From Chrysemys picta bellii (lineage: Eukaryota > Chordata > Testudines > Emydidae): a stretch of 64,000 nucleotides of DNA. Location: contig NC_088796.1 in assembly GCF_011386835.1 (NCBI RefSeq), positions 33,621,011-33,685,010 on the forward strand. Reading direction: 5' to 3'. Below are positions 24,078 to 34,629 of this stretch, piece by piece. The notes below the pieces were generated by a model. The model worked only from the letters and a program-made list of their open reading frames with translations. It had not been told where the DNA came from and did not search any database. The translations under genes were made by a program, and so were the position numbers. Numbering within the stretch: position 1 is the stretch's first letter; the number at the start of each line of letters is the position of its first letter.

Positions 24078-24403
24078 CAGGGGTCGGCAACGTTCGGCTC
24101 GCCAGGGTAAGCACCCTGGCAGGCCGGGCCAGTTTATTTACCTGCTGACACGGCAGGTTCGGCCGATCGCGGCCCCCACTGGCCGCGGTTCACCGTCCCG
24201 GGCCAATGGAGGCGGCGGGAAGCGGCATGGGCGAGCGATGTGCTGGCCGCGGCTTCTCGCCACCCCCATTGGCCCGGGACGGCAAACCGCAGCCAGTGAG
24301 GGCCGCGATGGCCGAACCTGCTGCGTCAGCAGGTAAATAAAGTGGCCCAGCCCGCCAGGGTGCTTACCCTGGCGAGCCGCGTGCCAAATGTTGCTGACCC
24401 CTG
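24078..24403. mobile_element. hAT-type foldback MITE inside CR1
   Basis: Same family as 16306-16639: starts CAGGGGTCGGCAACG and ends TTGCTGACCCCTG. 8-bp duplications are GTCTAGAC (24070-24077) and GTCTAAAC (24404-24411). The arms mirror each other over most of the length. It inserted into the 3' region of CR1 copy D and is therefore younger than that copy. Confidence 0.92.
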
Positions 24404-24417
24404 GTCTAAACCATCCC

Positions 24418-25550
24418 TCATAGACATTTATCTAACCTACTCTTAAATATCTCCAGAGATGGAGATTCCACAACCTCCCTAGGCAATTTATTCCAGTGTT
24501 TAACCACCCTGACAGTTAAGAACTGTTTCCTAATGTCCAACCTAGACCTCCCTTGCTGCAGTTTAAGCCCATTGCTTCTTGTTCTATCCTTAGAGGCTAA
24601 GGTGAACAAGTTTTCTCCCTCCTCCTTATGACACCCTTTTAGATACCTGAAAACTGCTATCATGTCCCCTCTCAGTCTTCTCTTTTCCAAACTAAACAAA
24701 TCTAATTCTTTCAGCCTTCCTTCATAGGTCATGTTCTCTAGACCTTTAATCATTCTTGTTGCTCTTCTCTGGACCCTCTCTAGTTTCTCCACATCTTTCT
24801 TGAAATGCGGTGCCCAGAACTGGACACAATACTCCAGCTGAGGCCTAACCAGCGCAGAGTAGAGCGGAAGAATGACTTCTCGTGACTTGCTCACAACACA
24901 CCTGTTAATACATCCCAGAATCATGTTTGCTTTTTTTTGCAACAGCATCACACTGTTGACTCATATTTAGCTTGTGGTCCATTATAACCCCTAGATCCCT
25001 TTCTGCCGTACTCCTTCCTAGACAGTCTCTTCCCATTCTGTATGTGTGAAACTGATTTTTCCTTCCTAAGTGGAGCACTTTGCATTTGTCTTTGTTAAAC
25101 TTCATCCTGTTTACCTCAGACCATTTCTCCAATTTGTCCAGATCATTTTGAATTATGACCCTGTCCTCCAAAGCAGTTGCAATCCCTCCCAGTTTGGTAT
25201 CATGCGCAAACTTAATAAGCGTACTTTCTATGCCAATATCTAAGTCGTTAATGAAGATATTGAACAGAGCCGGTCCCAAAACAGACCCCTGCGGAACCCC
25301 ACTTGTTATGCCTTTCCAGCAGGATTGGGAACCATTAACAACAACTCTCTGAGTATGGTTATCCAGCCAGTTATGCACCCACCTTATAGTAGCCCCATCT
25401 AAATTGTATTTGCCTAGTTTATCGATAAGAATATCATGCAAGACCGTATCAAATGTCTTACTAAAGTCTAGGTATACCACATCCACAGCTTCACCCTTAT
25501 CCACAAGACTCATTATCCTATTCACCTGCACTTGTGGTTTCCCTTTGTTT
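24418..25550 (-). pseudogene. CR1 ORF2 reverse transcriptase, C-terminal two thirds, frameshifted
   Basis: From the minus-strand start, the frame 25550-24905 covers RT motifs: 'VYLDFSKTFD' (catalytic Asp, motif A), 'SGVPQGSVLGP' (motif B) and 'KFAHDTKLGG' (motif C). In motif C the usual Asp-Asp pair has become His-Asp, at 25202-25204. A frameshift near 24905-24951 then passes to a second frame (24951-24418) with the CR1 C-terminal block '[13 protein letters not shown]' and '[13 protein letters not shown]'. CR1 proteins perform target-primed reverse transcription of their own RNA; this copy cannot. Truncation, frameshift and active-site loss all point to a dead copy. Confidence 0.88.
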
Positions 25551-25690
25551 GATCCCCCCTTCACGGCATGCATCCTCCCCACTCATATGCCCCCCACTCC
25601 CAGTGCAGCCTGGGGAGCTGATTTTTCTCCCACAGTGCTGCTTGTAATCCCCCGCCTCCGTTCACTGGTTTTGGTTACCCTTCCATTTTA

Positions 25691-25828
25691 TAAGGTGGAG
25701 TCGTAGTACCCAAACCCCACGAAAGCTTATGCCCAAATAAATTTGTTAGTCTCTAAGGTGCCACAAGGACTCCTTTTTTTTTTTTTTTGCTGATACAGAT
25801 TAACACGGCTACCCCTCTGAAACCTGTT
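25691..25828 (+). mobile_element. Penelope-like element 3' tail
   Basis: Carries 'cccacgaaagcttatgccc', 'aaataaatttgttagtctct', 'aaggtgccacaaggactcc', a T run and 'gctgatacagattaacacgg'. The same tail starts at about 63970 downstream of the GIY-YIG frame, which links it to a Penelope element. Confidence 0.8.
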
Positions 25829-25877
25829 TTCACCTTTCCGTAGTGGTCCTTTTTAAAGCACCAAGTACATACAGATA

Positions 25878-26027
25878 CAGTAGAACATTGTCTAAGCCTC
25901 CATTGTCTGCTCTCCCTGTTAACCGAAATGGGTGGCCCAAGCCCTACCTGTTCTCCTGACTATCTGAATTTTTGATTGTCGGATCTGGCCCTGGTCCCAG
26001 TTAGATTGGATAATCGGAGTTCTACTC
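25878..26027. mobile_element. Tigger-like MITE
   Basis: A 150-bp element beginning CAGTAGAAC and ending in the inverted GGAGTTCTACTC. TA dinucleotides border both ends (25876-25877, 26028-26029). Subterminal 'ttgtctaagcc' and 'ggataatcgg' are typical of pogo/Tigger-like derivatives. No transposase. Confidence 0.7.
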
Positions 26028-26034
26028 TATATGG

Positions 26035-26660
26035 TCTGAACTTTATTCTGTTTGCACATTATAAATGTGATCAAGTCATGATCATCACTTAGATATGTTA
26101 CCGTTCATTTTTAGTTCTGTGATCAGTTCCTCTTTATCTGTCAAGGTGCGATCTAATATAGAATGCAATGTGTTTTGAAGGAGGAAATTGCCATCTATAA
26201 TATTTAGAAATCCCAGGATATTTTAGTATGGGGAGTATGAGACCTCCAGCACGTCACTCAAAATGAAGTCCTCCATGATCACTCAGTTTTTTTCCCCCTA
26301 CACATTATAGATAGGTGAAAAAGGAGGTGGTCAACCTCTTCCCTAGTGTGATCTGGTGGGGATTAGTTGGTGTCTGCCTCAGCCCATCTTATGCTTTATC
26401 TGTTAGGACATTAATCCATATGCATTCTGGATCATATTATTCCAAGTTATCAGTCTCTCAAATAGGTAATACCATTTTTGACAGAGTGTAACTCCCCTCC
26501 CCTTCTGCTCACTTACTCCTTCCTAAATAGATCATAAAAATTGATTTTAACATTCCCATCATAGAACTCATCCCACCAGATATTAGTAATACCAACTAGG
26601 TCAAATTTAGAAATTCACATTCCTTTTCTTTGTTACCTAGAATCCTAGGATCAGTGTACA
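26035..26660 (-). mobile_element. CR1 LINE fragment E, endonuclease region, antisense
   Basis: Minus-strand translation of about 26520-26620 gives 'LVGITNIWWDEFYDGNVKI', followed by 'LFRKE'. This corresponds to the CR1 apurinic-type endonuclease segment normally reading roughly 'LIGITETWWDESHDW'. The Glu of 'TETW' is replaced by Asn. Surrounding plus-strand text ('ccaactaggtcaaattt') matches antisense CR1. It is a separate insertion from copy D or its displaced 5' part, with non-CR1 sequence between. Confidence 0.7.
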
Positions 26661-29059
26661 GTATAAGCAATTAAACAATTTCTTGTCTGCATGTTGTTTG
26701 ATTGCTGATTAATTTTGTTCTCAACATCTCAATTTTGTTATGCGCTCATATCATCACTTTTTTTACCCTCCCCTTTTGTTTTAGTTTAACATGCTCCTGA
26801 CTACGCTAGCCAGCCTGTCTCTGAGAAGATTGGTCACCCTTCTACTGAGGTGGAGGGCGATCCTGTCCCATCCCCCTAGATGAACCAACGTTCCACAAAA
26901 CTAAACCCCTCCACCTTACACCACTTACCTAACCAGCAGTTCATTTCAAGAATCTTCTATCTTCCTTTATTCCCCTTCTTCCACCAGTTCTGGGGGCCCC
27001 CCCACTCTTCAGTCCCTGGGGAGTATGCTCAAGTGGCCACAGCCCCATTGCTGTCTGCCATGCCCCCCTCAGTCCACCTCTGCCACCTTCTTCTCCATCT
27101 ACGGTGGCCAGGGCCCCTGACCAAGAGGCACAGTGTCTGCTGCCTTTTGTGGCCACCTCACCCCACACTAACTTATATGCAGGCATTAGCAGGGGTGGTG
27201 GGGCCCTTGGCCAGAGTGGTAGCCTCCAAGACATAGGGGAAAGTCATTTTCTTCCTAGCATCAGAGGCCACTGCCCAGGAGGTGATGGAGAAGGGTGTCT
27301 CAGTTGCTGTCTTAAGTGAAGAGAGAGAGATGGATAGGGAAAGAGAACCTGGGATGTTTCTGCCCCTCACTTTTATAGTTTGGTCCCCTTTGAAATGTAT
27401 TTTCTTGAGGGTTACCCCTAAAGTTCATTCCTGCTGTTAGGACAGAGACAAGGAGTCTCATGAAAGAGGCTTCAGGCTGTTTGCTGAAATGCAGATTTAC
27501 CTTGTCTCCCTCTTACTGTTTCAAGGACCTTGTTTACCCCATATGTACACTGAGGTAAACAAATTCATTTGTTTAAGACCTGCTTGATCAGTTCTGCCTA
27601 ATCGGGGATGCATGTGCTTAAACATTTGCCGCCCTCATCATTCAGGGAAATGCATAACTTTACATATCATGATGAAATGTGTGTAGCAACATCATATGAT
27701 TGACTACTGAGTTATTAGTTTTCAAATGATACCTTACAAGGCATATTCTGTACAAAGATTATTCACCTACTACACTCCACTGTAATAAAGGGGTGCATTC
27801 GGTCACAGGGGTCCTTTGTGGTGCTCTACCAGAGCTCCTCATGATAACATCCAATGCCAAAGCCTTGGGCACCGAGTTCATCATGGCACCTGGTACCCAG
27901 GTTGAAGAGGAGCCCCCAGCCCCTGTAACACCTGTGTGTGGACAGGTGGAGCTGCCCCCAACAGTATAGCCACCAGGGACACCAATCCCACTCCAAACTG
28001 TTCTCCTTCCACCTCCCACAATGCGGACATCCTCCCTTCGTTGGGGTATTTGTTTTCCCCTTTCCCACTCCACAAGGGGCTGCTGTGCTCGGTGTGTAAT
28101 AATGGAACCTGCACATTTAATCTAATTATGAGATCAACTAGAAAAAGGACTTTAAAGTTCATAAGATGTCATAACAAATGTTGATGCGAAAAAATATGAA
28201 AGGAAGACAGATATAACGCAAGGACTGTGGTAAGATCATGCTTGGTAAACAAGAAAAACATGAAACTAAACATCAGTGAACCCAAACACTTTTGTTGGAC
28301 AGTAGGCCTAACTGATGGACAAAATAATAGCCCATCCCCTCATTCTGCTCACCAGAGAGAGAGACATTGTGGGAGAAAGGCTACTGGAGTAAGCTTCACC
28401 ATCGTAACTACCACCCCACCATCTCCTAAGATCCTGGGCCTTTAGCATTCTAATCCTGAGAGATGTACTGACCACGCCAGAGGGAGGGACTCAAAATAAA
28501 ACTGCCTACTGGCTCCAGCTGAAATGGGATCAGACTTTAAAAAACAAAGACAGCTCCAGCCCATTTCAGCTAACTTCCTCTCTGTTGGGGAAAAGGACAC
28601 TTATTACTATAATTGATACCATCTAAGAGACTGTCAAACATCGAGATTGTGCTTTCTAAGACTCTCTCTAGCTAAAGGGAAAGAAAAGTAGATAAAAATG
28701 AAAGTCTTATTTAATACTTTACATTTCAAATGCTTTAACTGTTTTTTCCTTCTTTTCTTTATCTTTAAGATTAAAATGATTTTTAAATGGCATGTTTGCA
28801 TGGGACTAAGTATGTTCAGATCTCTATATCCCAAACCTTGTTTAACACTATTTAATGTTAGAGGGGTTAGGTTAACACCTTTGATTCTTAGGGTCCCTGT
28901 ATTCCCTCTAAATTAATACAATTCCCCCCCTTACCCCTCTGTTGGGGGATGAGGAGGAACACATAGTATGGGTGGTGTTGCAGTGGGACTCCACCACCAT
29001 TAAGGAACGGGAAAGCATGTTCCTGCCCAAAGGTCACAGGGACTGTTGACAGGAGCCAG
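26661..29059. other. Unclassified DNA, no convincing gene
   Basis: Several short overlapping frames on both strands at 26880-27370 and 27759-28184 lack exon signals. Sections around 27380-28180 and 28200-28900 have the even composition of decayed LTR-retroelement sequence, but I cannot show termini or target duplications. Confidence 0.3.
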
Positions 29060-29320
29060 CCAGATAACGACCAGAAGTCCATGGTTACAGGAAGGCCTCG
29101 ATGGCATACAGCAAGCCAGACAGCAAACAGCCCTGATGCACCCCTCAATGGAGAGTGCCAGGCTTGGTCAGTACCCAGTTGAGCTTGACTAGACACTCAA
29201 TAGAGGCAAACCCAATGGAGGAACCCAATGAAGACGGGACCAAAGCCAATCACTTGCAGAGTGCCCATGAGAAACCCATGATCCACCCTGTCAACTGCCT
29301 TCTCCTCAGGGACAATCAAT
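29060..29320 (-). pseudogene. L1/Tx1-like LINE reverse-transcriptase fragment
   Basis: Minus-strand translation gives 'EKAVDRVDHGFLMGTLQVIG' near 29310-29250. After a stop and frameshift comes 'GVHQGCLLSGLLYAIEAFL' near 29145-29089. These correspond to the RT blocks usually seen as 'EKAFDRVDHGFL' and 'GVRQGCPLSGLLYA' in Tx1-type non-LTR elements, and differ clearly from CR1. It is a short, inactive relic with no ends visible. Confidence 0.6.
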
Positions 29321-30662
29321 CCAGAGATCATTTACCTGTTCCTAGGTCTCAACTGAAGCAGAAGCTAGATTAAGAGGGTCTGTTTTGATTAGGTGGAGAA
29401 GTGATAGGAGCAATAAATTAAGAAACCTGAACAGCTGATTTCTTCAAGTGGTCATTGATCACATATAACAGGTTCAAGACATGGAGTTTGTTTAACCAAA
29501 GCTTCAAAATAAATTTAATGAGGATGTATGAAGTATGTTTTTGTTTAATAAGTTCAGAGTTCTGCTCCCATTTTTAAAAAAATGCTTTTTTCGTACACAC
29601 TGAGACCATATTTATGATAGATACATTTATGTCCCTTTCCCCTGAGCTTGTCTGCTGCCATGCCTAAAAGTGATTTCAGATACCCACTACAACTGGTATT
29701 TCTCCATTCACCTTAAAACCTGTATATCCCCAGCTCAAGGCAATACAGTTTAGTCCTCTTGGTTTTAAGGGAGTAGATACTGCAGATGGGTGCATGAGTA
29801 AAGAATCCCTGGGCATGTTGCAAAAGCCATCTACATTAACCCTTCTCCCTCCCCTCATAACTCCCACCTCAGTGAGTCTCATTCCCATAGTTCTGATACC
29901 CTCCCAATCTTTCCAGGCGTGCACCCGACCCAGTGATTCCCCATCCAACCCCCAAGAAGCTCAGTTGGGAGGTTGTATGCACTTAACTCTTGCCACTCAA
30001 CCCTCCCTCAAAGTAACCTCCTTCCCCCATAACAATCCACTGTGGGATCAAAAGTCTACATTCCCTGCTCCTTTCTCTATACCCAAGACTCAACAAAAAC
30101 TAAATCACCACACAAGAGAAAAGTATTATCTATTGTACTGTCCCTCCTTTTCTCTGCTCTAAACAAAACCACAACTCATAGTACAGTAGGGAAGCCCAGA
30201 TTTAATTGCTCATTTGTAGATAAGAAGGGACAAATGACATGACAATTCCAGCTGCAGAAATCTTGGATGGTGCAGGCAATTGTTTAGGGAGCTCACACTC
30301 CTGGCATTGGGTTTTTACGTGTTTGCTTGCAAGATCATACTGTATGCAATTGCAGGGCCAACTGGCCCAACAAATTCTACTACAGTTTTCTGTGGAATCC
30401 TGCAGAAGGCTCCTGTGACGTTAAAAGCTTTAAAGGCCATTCCACTTTTTGTAAAAGAATGCCTGAAAGGCTGCATGTCTATGGATTCAGAAATAATGAC
30501 ACATCAGAACTATACCTCAGCGTAAACATCCACAGTATGCAACAATTACAATGTAAAGCTATTACACTATGTGAAAGAGCATAATTTTTTTTAAAGAGCA
30601 TGAGGATATTCCAAGTCAGATATTTATTTTTAAAATATTCACACACTACACCTTATAAAAGA
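29321..30662. other. AT-rich DNA, no gene seen
   Basis: Short frames at 29794-30162 and 30042-30584 are low-content chance frames. No repeat recognised. Confidence 0.4.
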
Positions 30663-30860
30663 TGGAAAGCTGGTCAATTCTCCCTAGCATGGAGCCCCAG
30701 GTTACATTCCCAGCTCTGCTATTGACTCCATCTGACTTTGGCCGGACAACCTCAGCGTCTCAATTTCCGCATCTGTAAAACAGAAATATTGCTTGTTCAC
30801 CTTTGAACTCCATTGATGAAAAGCACCATATACAGAGTGCTGATAGTCTCAATCTCTGGC
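30663..30860 (+). repeat. MIR-like (CORE-SINE type) fragment
   Basis: Shows the order typical of MIR: 'ggttacattcccagctctg' (B-box-like), 'ctattgactccatctgactt', 'acctcagcgtctcaatttcc' and 'gcatctgtaaaacagaaat'. MIR and related CORE-SINEs are tRNA-derived and ancient in amniotes. Confidence 0.65.
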
Positions 30861-30884
30861 CAAATGAGAGAGAGAGAGTGAGTG

Positions 30885-31165
30885 ACTCTAGAGTCCAGTG
30901 ATTAGGGCACCCATCTGGGAGGTGGAAGACCCTGGTCCAGTCCTCCTGCTCCACTCATTCTTTCATCATTTATCCACAATGGAACAAGAGACTGATGAAA
31001 CGCCATATCAGAATACCCCATAGTCCAGTGGTTAGAGCACTCTCCTGTGAGGTGGGAGACTCCCTGTTCAAATCCTATCTCCCACTCTGACAGAGAGAGA
31101 GGACCTTGACCCTGACTCTCCCATATCCCATCTGAGTGCTCTAACCACTGAGTTAAATATTATAA
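30885..31165. repeat. tRNA-derived head and foldback repeat
   Basis: Two tRNA-like heads follow each other: 'agtccagtgattagggcacc' near 30893 and 'agtccagtggttagagcac' near 31023. The second includes an A-box-like block and a B-box-like 'gttcaaatcc'. The second head is mirrored by 'gagtgctctaaccactgag' near 31133-31151, giving an inverted repeat of tRNA-like halves. It looks like a polymerase III-derived SINE in foldback form, not a tRNA gene. Confidence 0.55.
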
Positions 31166-31417
31166 GGTGGGCACCATCCTCTCCTCCAGCCATTTTTATG
31201 AGCAAACATACAACTTACTCCATCAAGTAGTGGCTTATATACTTAAGCCGCCTGACTCCAGGTGGCTGATTCCAGTTCATGGATCACTAAGCCAGACATT
31301 GGTGCCTAAGTCTAGACTGCAGGATAGCACCTATCTCAGAGAGAGAGAGAGAGAGAGGAGCAGGGTTTAGGACAGGTCAGCATCTCCCATTGGCTGGCTT
31401 AGGCACAGAACTGCCTA

Positions 31418-31563
31418 CAGTGCCAGAGCTAGGCATAAACAGACTAAGCAATTGCTTAGGGCCCCTAGCAGTTCAAGGGGAACCCCTAGTAATTATTAGT
31501 GTGTGTTTTGGGGGGCAAAAATATTCCTCCTTAGGCCCCCCCAATGGGCTAGCACCAGCACTG
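31418..31563. mobile_element. Short hAT-type MITE
   Basis: Starts CAGTGCCAGAGCTAGG and ends with the inverted GCTAGCACCAGCACTG. 8-bp duplications are ACTGCCTA (31410-31417) and GCTGCCTA (31564-31571), one mismatch. Non-coding, 146 bp. Confidence 0.75.
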
Positions 31564-31571
31564 GCTGCCTA

Positions 31572-32036
31572 ACATGATAGGTTTGTGGATCACGTTTTTA
31601 AGCACTTCTCTCTCCCCATTCATCATACAAGGAGCTTTGTGGATTGCAGTGTTGTTCCTGTGATTTTCTAGGTGTCTTAAAGTTAGGCACTGTGATGCTC
31701 AGTGTTGCAATGAATAAGTCCGTTGGTGCATTCCACACTTACTATTTAATGTTTTGAGATAAATTTCTCACAAAAACATTGATTATCTTTTTTAAAAGGC
31801 TAATATTTTAGGTTATCCCCCACATAAATTAATTTTGTGCATGCAACAGATTAGGAAAAATCTTCTCTCTTTTTAGGGATTATTCAGGAGTTTGTTACAC
31901 CACTGCATGACTGTGGAATATCCACTCAGGCAAAAAACTCAATGGGGCTAACAGCTTCTAGCTGAAACCTCTTAGCTAGAAGCTGTAACTAAATACAGAC
32001 ACTTCTACTATGCTGGAACTGAAAGGGGATTGGAGC
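31572..32036. other. AT-rich DNA, no gene seen
   Basis: No recognised repeat or exon. Confidence 0.4.
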
Positions 32037-32044
32037 CTCTAGAA

Positions 32045-32515
32045 CAGTGGTTCTCTAACTTATTTGATCAGGCCCCCCTTCTTTGTTTCTATAGTAGGGA
32101 GAGGGGGGCATAAACCACAAGTACATATACTGCCACCCAGCTCTGAAGGCAGAGCAGAGAGCAGCAGCGGCTGCCTGGGCACCCAGCTCTGACGGCAGCG
32201 CTGCGCCAGCAGCAGCATAGAAGTAAGGGTGGCAATGTGAAAAAAAGTGATATTCGTCAATATCACTTTTCACAGTGGATTTAGCACCTCATTGCCACCC
32301 TTACTTCTGTGCTGCTGCTGCCACCCGAGGACTGACAGCTGGAGATCCACTGCCTCCATGTATGGCCCTTCTGCATGAGACCCAGCCACCTGGGCTGACA
32401 GCCAGAACTCTTAAAAAAAAAAAAGAAGAAGAAAAAATAGCACACAGCTCACACCTCCTTTAACACACTCTCAAACCTCCCTTGGGAGACCCACCCAATA
32501 GTTTGAGAACTGATG
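32045..32515. mobile_element. hAT-type MITE with internal double hairpin
   Basis: Termini CAGTGGTTCTCTAAC and GTTTGAGAACTGATG. A perfect 8-bp duplication CTCTAGAA lies at 32037-32044 and 32516-32523. Inside, 31-base arms at 32207-32237 and 32290-32320 pair with one mismatch. Within them, 'aaaagtgatatt' pairs with 'aatatcactttt' around 32243-32270. An A/G run lies near 32410. Non-coding. Confidence 0.9.
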
Positions 32516-32694
32516 CTCTAGAACATGCATTAAATAAAAAAATAAAAGCTCGGATGCATGAAATGTTCAGCTGATTGAACACACTGAGGCATGCTGCAAA
32601 TCTGATAAGCCAAAAATGTGAGAAAGCGCTATTCTGATATACACAAAAGGAAAAAATGGAAAGACTCCAAAACTACTCCCTTCTCCTTCTAGTC

Positions 32695-32958
32695 CAGGGG
32701 TAGGCAACCTGCAGCACGCGAGCTGATTTTCAGTGGCACTCACACTGCTCGGGTCCTGGCCACCGGTCCAGGGGGCTCTGCATTTTAATTTAATTTTAAA
32801 TGAAGCTTCTTAAACATTTTAAAAACTTTATTTACTTTACATACAACAATAGTTTAGTTATATATTATAGACTTATAGAAAGAGACCTTCTAAAAACCTT
32901 TAATTAGATTGAATAAATGAAGACTTGGCACACCACTTCTGAAAGATTGCCAACCCCA
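32695..32958. mobile_element. hAT-type MITE (CAGGGGTAGGCAACC family)
   Basis: Starts CAGGGGTAGGCAACC and ends GATTGCCAACCCCA. A perfect 8-bp duplication TTCTAGTC lies at 32687-32694 and 32959-32966. AT-rich core, no frame. Confidence 0.88.
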
Positions 32959-32966
32959 TTCTAGTC

Positions 32967-33929
32967 ACATACGTGAAGATGGCTCAGAAACTGAATGAAA
33001 GGTGAGTAGAAAATCAAGTTAGGTAATCAAGAAGAATTGTCCCACCTATGGACTAGAACTTGGTCAAGAAGGAAAAGGCATGGCAGAAGCTTATATTAGT
33101 CCCTTCATTCAATATCAGCATCAAAATTCTTTGGGTCATTACATAATCCCCAGCTGCAACCATTTTATGATAGTAAATGAAGATGAACCCAGCACAATAA
33201 CATTTTTCAACAGAATGCAAGTACCATTCAAATATAGTAGTTTTTATGTCTTTATAAAAAACAGGATAGTGATCTCTAACTATGATCTGTCTCTCATGGA
33301 CTTCAATATATGGCTGAAAAGCATTAAATCTTATTGGATGTGGGATATTGTTGTTTTGAACTTGCAAGAGAGCCCATAATCTTATCTCAGCTGTAAAACA
33401 TCCTTTTAGAGGGAAGCTACAGATACTACATTGATCTACAATTTACACATTAATGACAGCTTTGTTCACAGAGAAAATTCCACAGCAGGGGGGGAAAATG
33501 CATCAGGGAGATGCTTTACTCTCAGCAGTGAAAAGATCAAAACGTCTTTTTGATGGGTGAAACCTAACATTGCAGACTATTGCCACCAAGTAACTAGCAG
33601 CTCCAGAAGCTGAAGAATTATTCTTCAATCCACAGAAGCAGCTGCATGGGCAAGTTCAACTGAGCACTTCTGTAAAAAGCAAATTGACTACAAACATGCA
33701 AGATGGCTCCTACAAATCCAGGTAACGTCTCAGCAAAAATATCCTACCAAGCTTTATCATATTGTATGCAATTTGGGTTTGATATGCAAATGTGCTGAGC
33801 ACCTCCTGTCATCAACTGTGGTTTACTTCAGTATGAGTTGACTGTCAAGTGCTCTGCACCTTGCAGATTCAGGCCCTTAAGGCACTAGCACGCTACAAAT
33901 TTTAAAGACAGACTGAATTGTTTGTATAA
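32967..33929. other. AT-rich DNA, no gene accepted
   Basis: Two overlapping frames of about 100 codons on opposite strands (33053-33367 minus, 33080-33379 plus) stand out, but both cannot be real and neither has exon signals or a recognised product. A decayed repeat is the likelier origin. Confidence 0.35.
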
Positions 33930-34012
33930 TTAGTTTACGCAGTGTAGTTGTAGCTATGCAATCCCAGGATATTAGGAAGACAAGGTGGATCCAATAAAAG
34001 ATTCTCACCTAC
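33930..34012. mobile_element. Short inverted Penelope-like fragment
   Basis: 'gtagttgtagct' with 'cccaggatattaggaagacaa' reads as the minus strand of the Penelope tail seen at 48100-48195. Directly after it, 'atccaataaaagatt' with 'ctcacctacc' reads as the plus strand of the same tail. Two tail pieces are thus joined head to head. Confidence 0.45.
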
Positions 34013-34222
34013 CTACTCTATTATAATTAGCTTATTAGTTACTAAATGATGAGGTATGAAGTCAAAATGCAGAGGCCAATGCAACACAAGAGAATGGCAA
34101 TGCTTGTATTTTCAGCCACAGCTGAAAGGCATTATAATTGGTTCAAAATTAATTTTCAGTGAGGTACTCACTATAAACAGCTTATTCAGCAAGCAACACC
34201 TTGGAAGGTGATTGATGGGCAG

Positions 34223-34313
34223 CAGTGCTTAATATGTAATGAAAGAGGTGCTGGGGCTATGAACTGCCAAGCCTAGAGGTGCTGGGGCTCACCCTAGCAC
34301 CAGTTAATCACTG
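34223..34313. mobile_element. 91-bp hAT-type MITE
   Basis: Termini CAGTGCTTAATATG and GTTAATCACTG. 8-bp duplications are ATGGGCAG (34215-34222) and ATGGTCAG (34314-34321), one mismatch. 'gaggtgctggggct' appears twice inside. Confidence 0.8.
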
Positions 34314-34344
34314 ATGGTCAGACACTGATTGCTCACTATAACCA

Positions 34345-34570
34345 TAGCACTTGCATTTGGGGTCTCAACAGTTAAGTAGGTTCAGGCCAGGTCAGTACTT
34401 GAATGGAAAACTTACCAAGAAATCCTGTGAGCTGCGGGAAGTGGTGCTGTTCAGTTACCAGGTGGCACACTTCCCTAAGTGAGTATGAAGTGATAGTCCA
34501 ATATGGGCCACTGTGCTGCTAAAGATGCCTTAGAGCAAAGATGTCTTGCAGCAGATCCCAGGATTCAGAG
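34345..34570 (+). repeat. 5S rRNA-derived SINE
   Basis: Contains 'acagttaagtaggttcaggc', followed by 'cagtacttgaatggaaaac'. This is a diverged copy of the 5S rRNA internal control region (aagctaagcagggtc, then tacttggatgggagac). The body after it resembles the copy at 62-235. It sits directly beside the MITE at 34223-34313. Confidence 0.65.
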
Positions 34571-34629
34571 AATAGGTCTAAGTTGTTTCTCCTGGGTAAG
34601 CTGATTCTCTCCATTGTTTCATGGAGTGT

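Larger units (their letters stand above)
23986..25550 (-). mobile_element. CR1 LINE fragment D, antisense, best-preserved RT
   Basis: The 3' end on plus begins 'catagattcatagattctag', a canonical CR1 end. The 5' end is truncated inside the reverse transcriptase at about 25550. The element is split by a hAT MITE at 24078-24403; the CR1 text resumes exactly after the 8-bp duplication. The coding part is described separately. Confidence 0.9.

Noticed and set aside
23331..24110. Long open frame of 259 codons on plus, overlapped by 191 codons on minus
   Set aside because: GC-rich, low-complexity, open on both strands, and it runs into the CR1 3' end and the hAT MITE. A chance frame is likelier than a gene.
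31019..31100. tRNA gene
   Set aside because: A-box and B-box-like blocks exist, but no cloverleaf with paired acceptor stem can be drawn, and the head is mirrored in a repeat.
33053..33379. Two overlapping frames of about 100 codons on opposite strands
   Set aside because: No recognised product, no splice signals, and they exclude each other.
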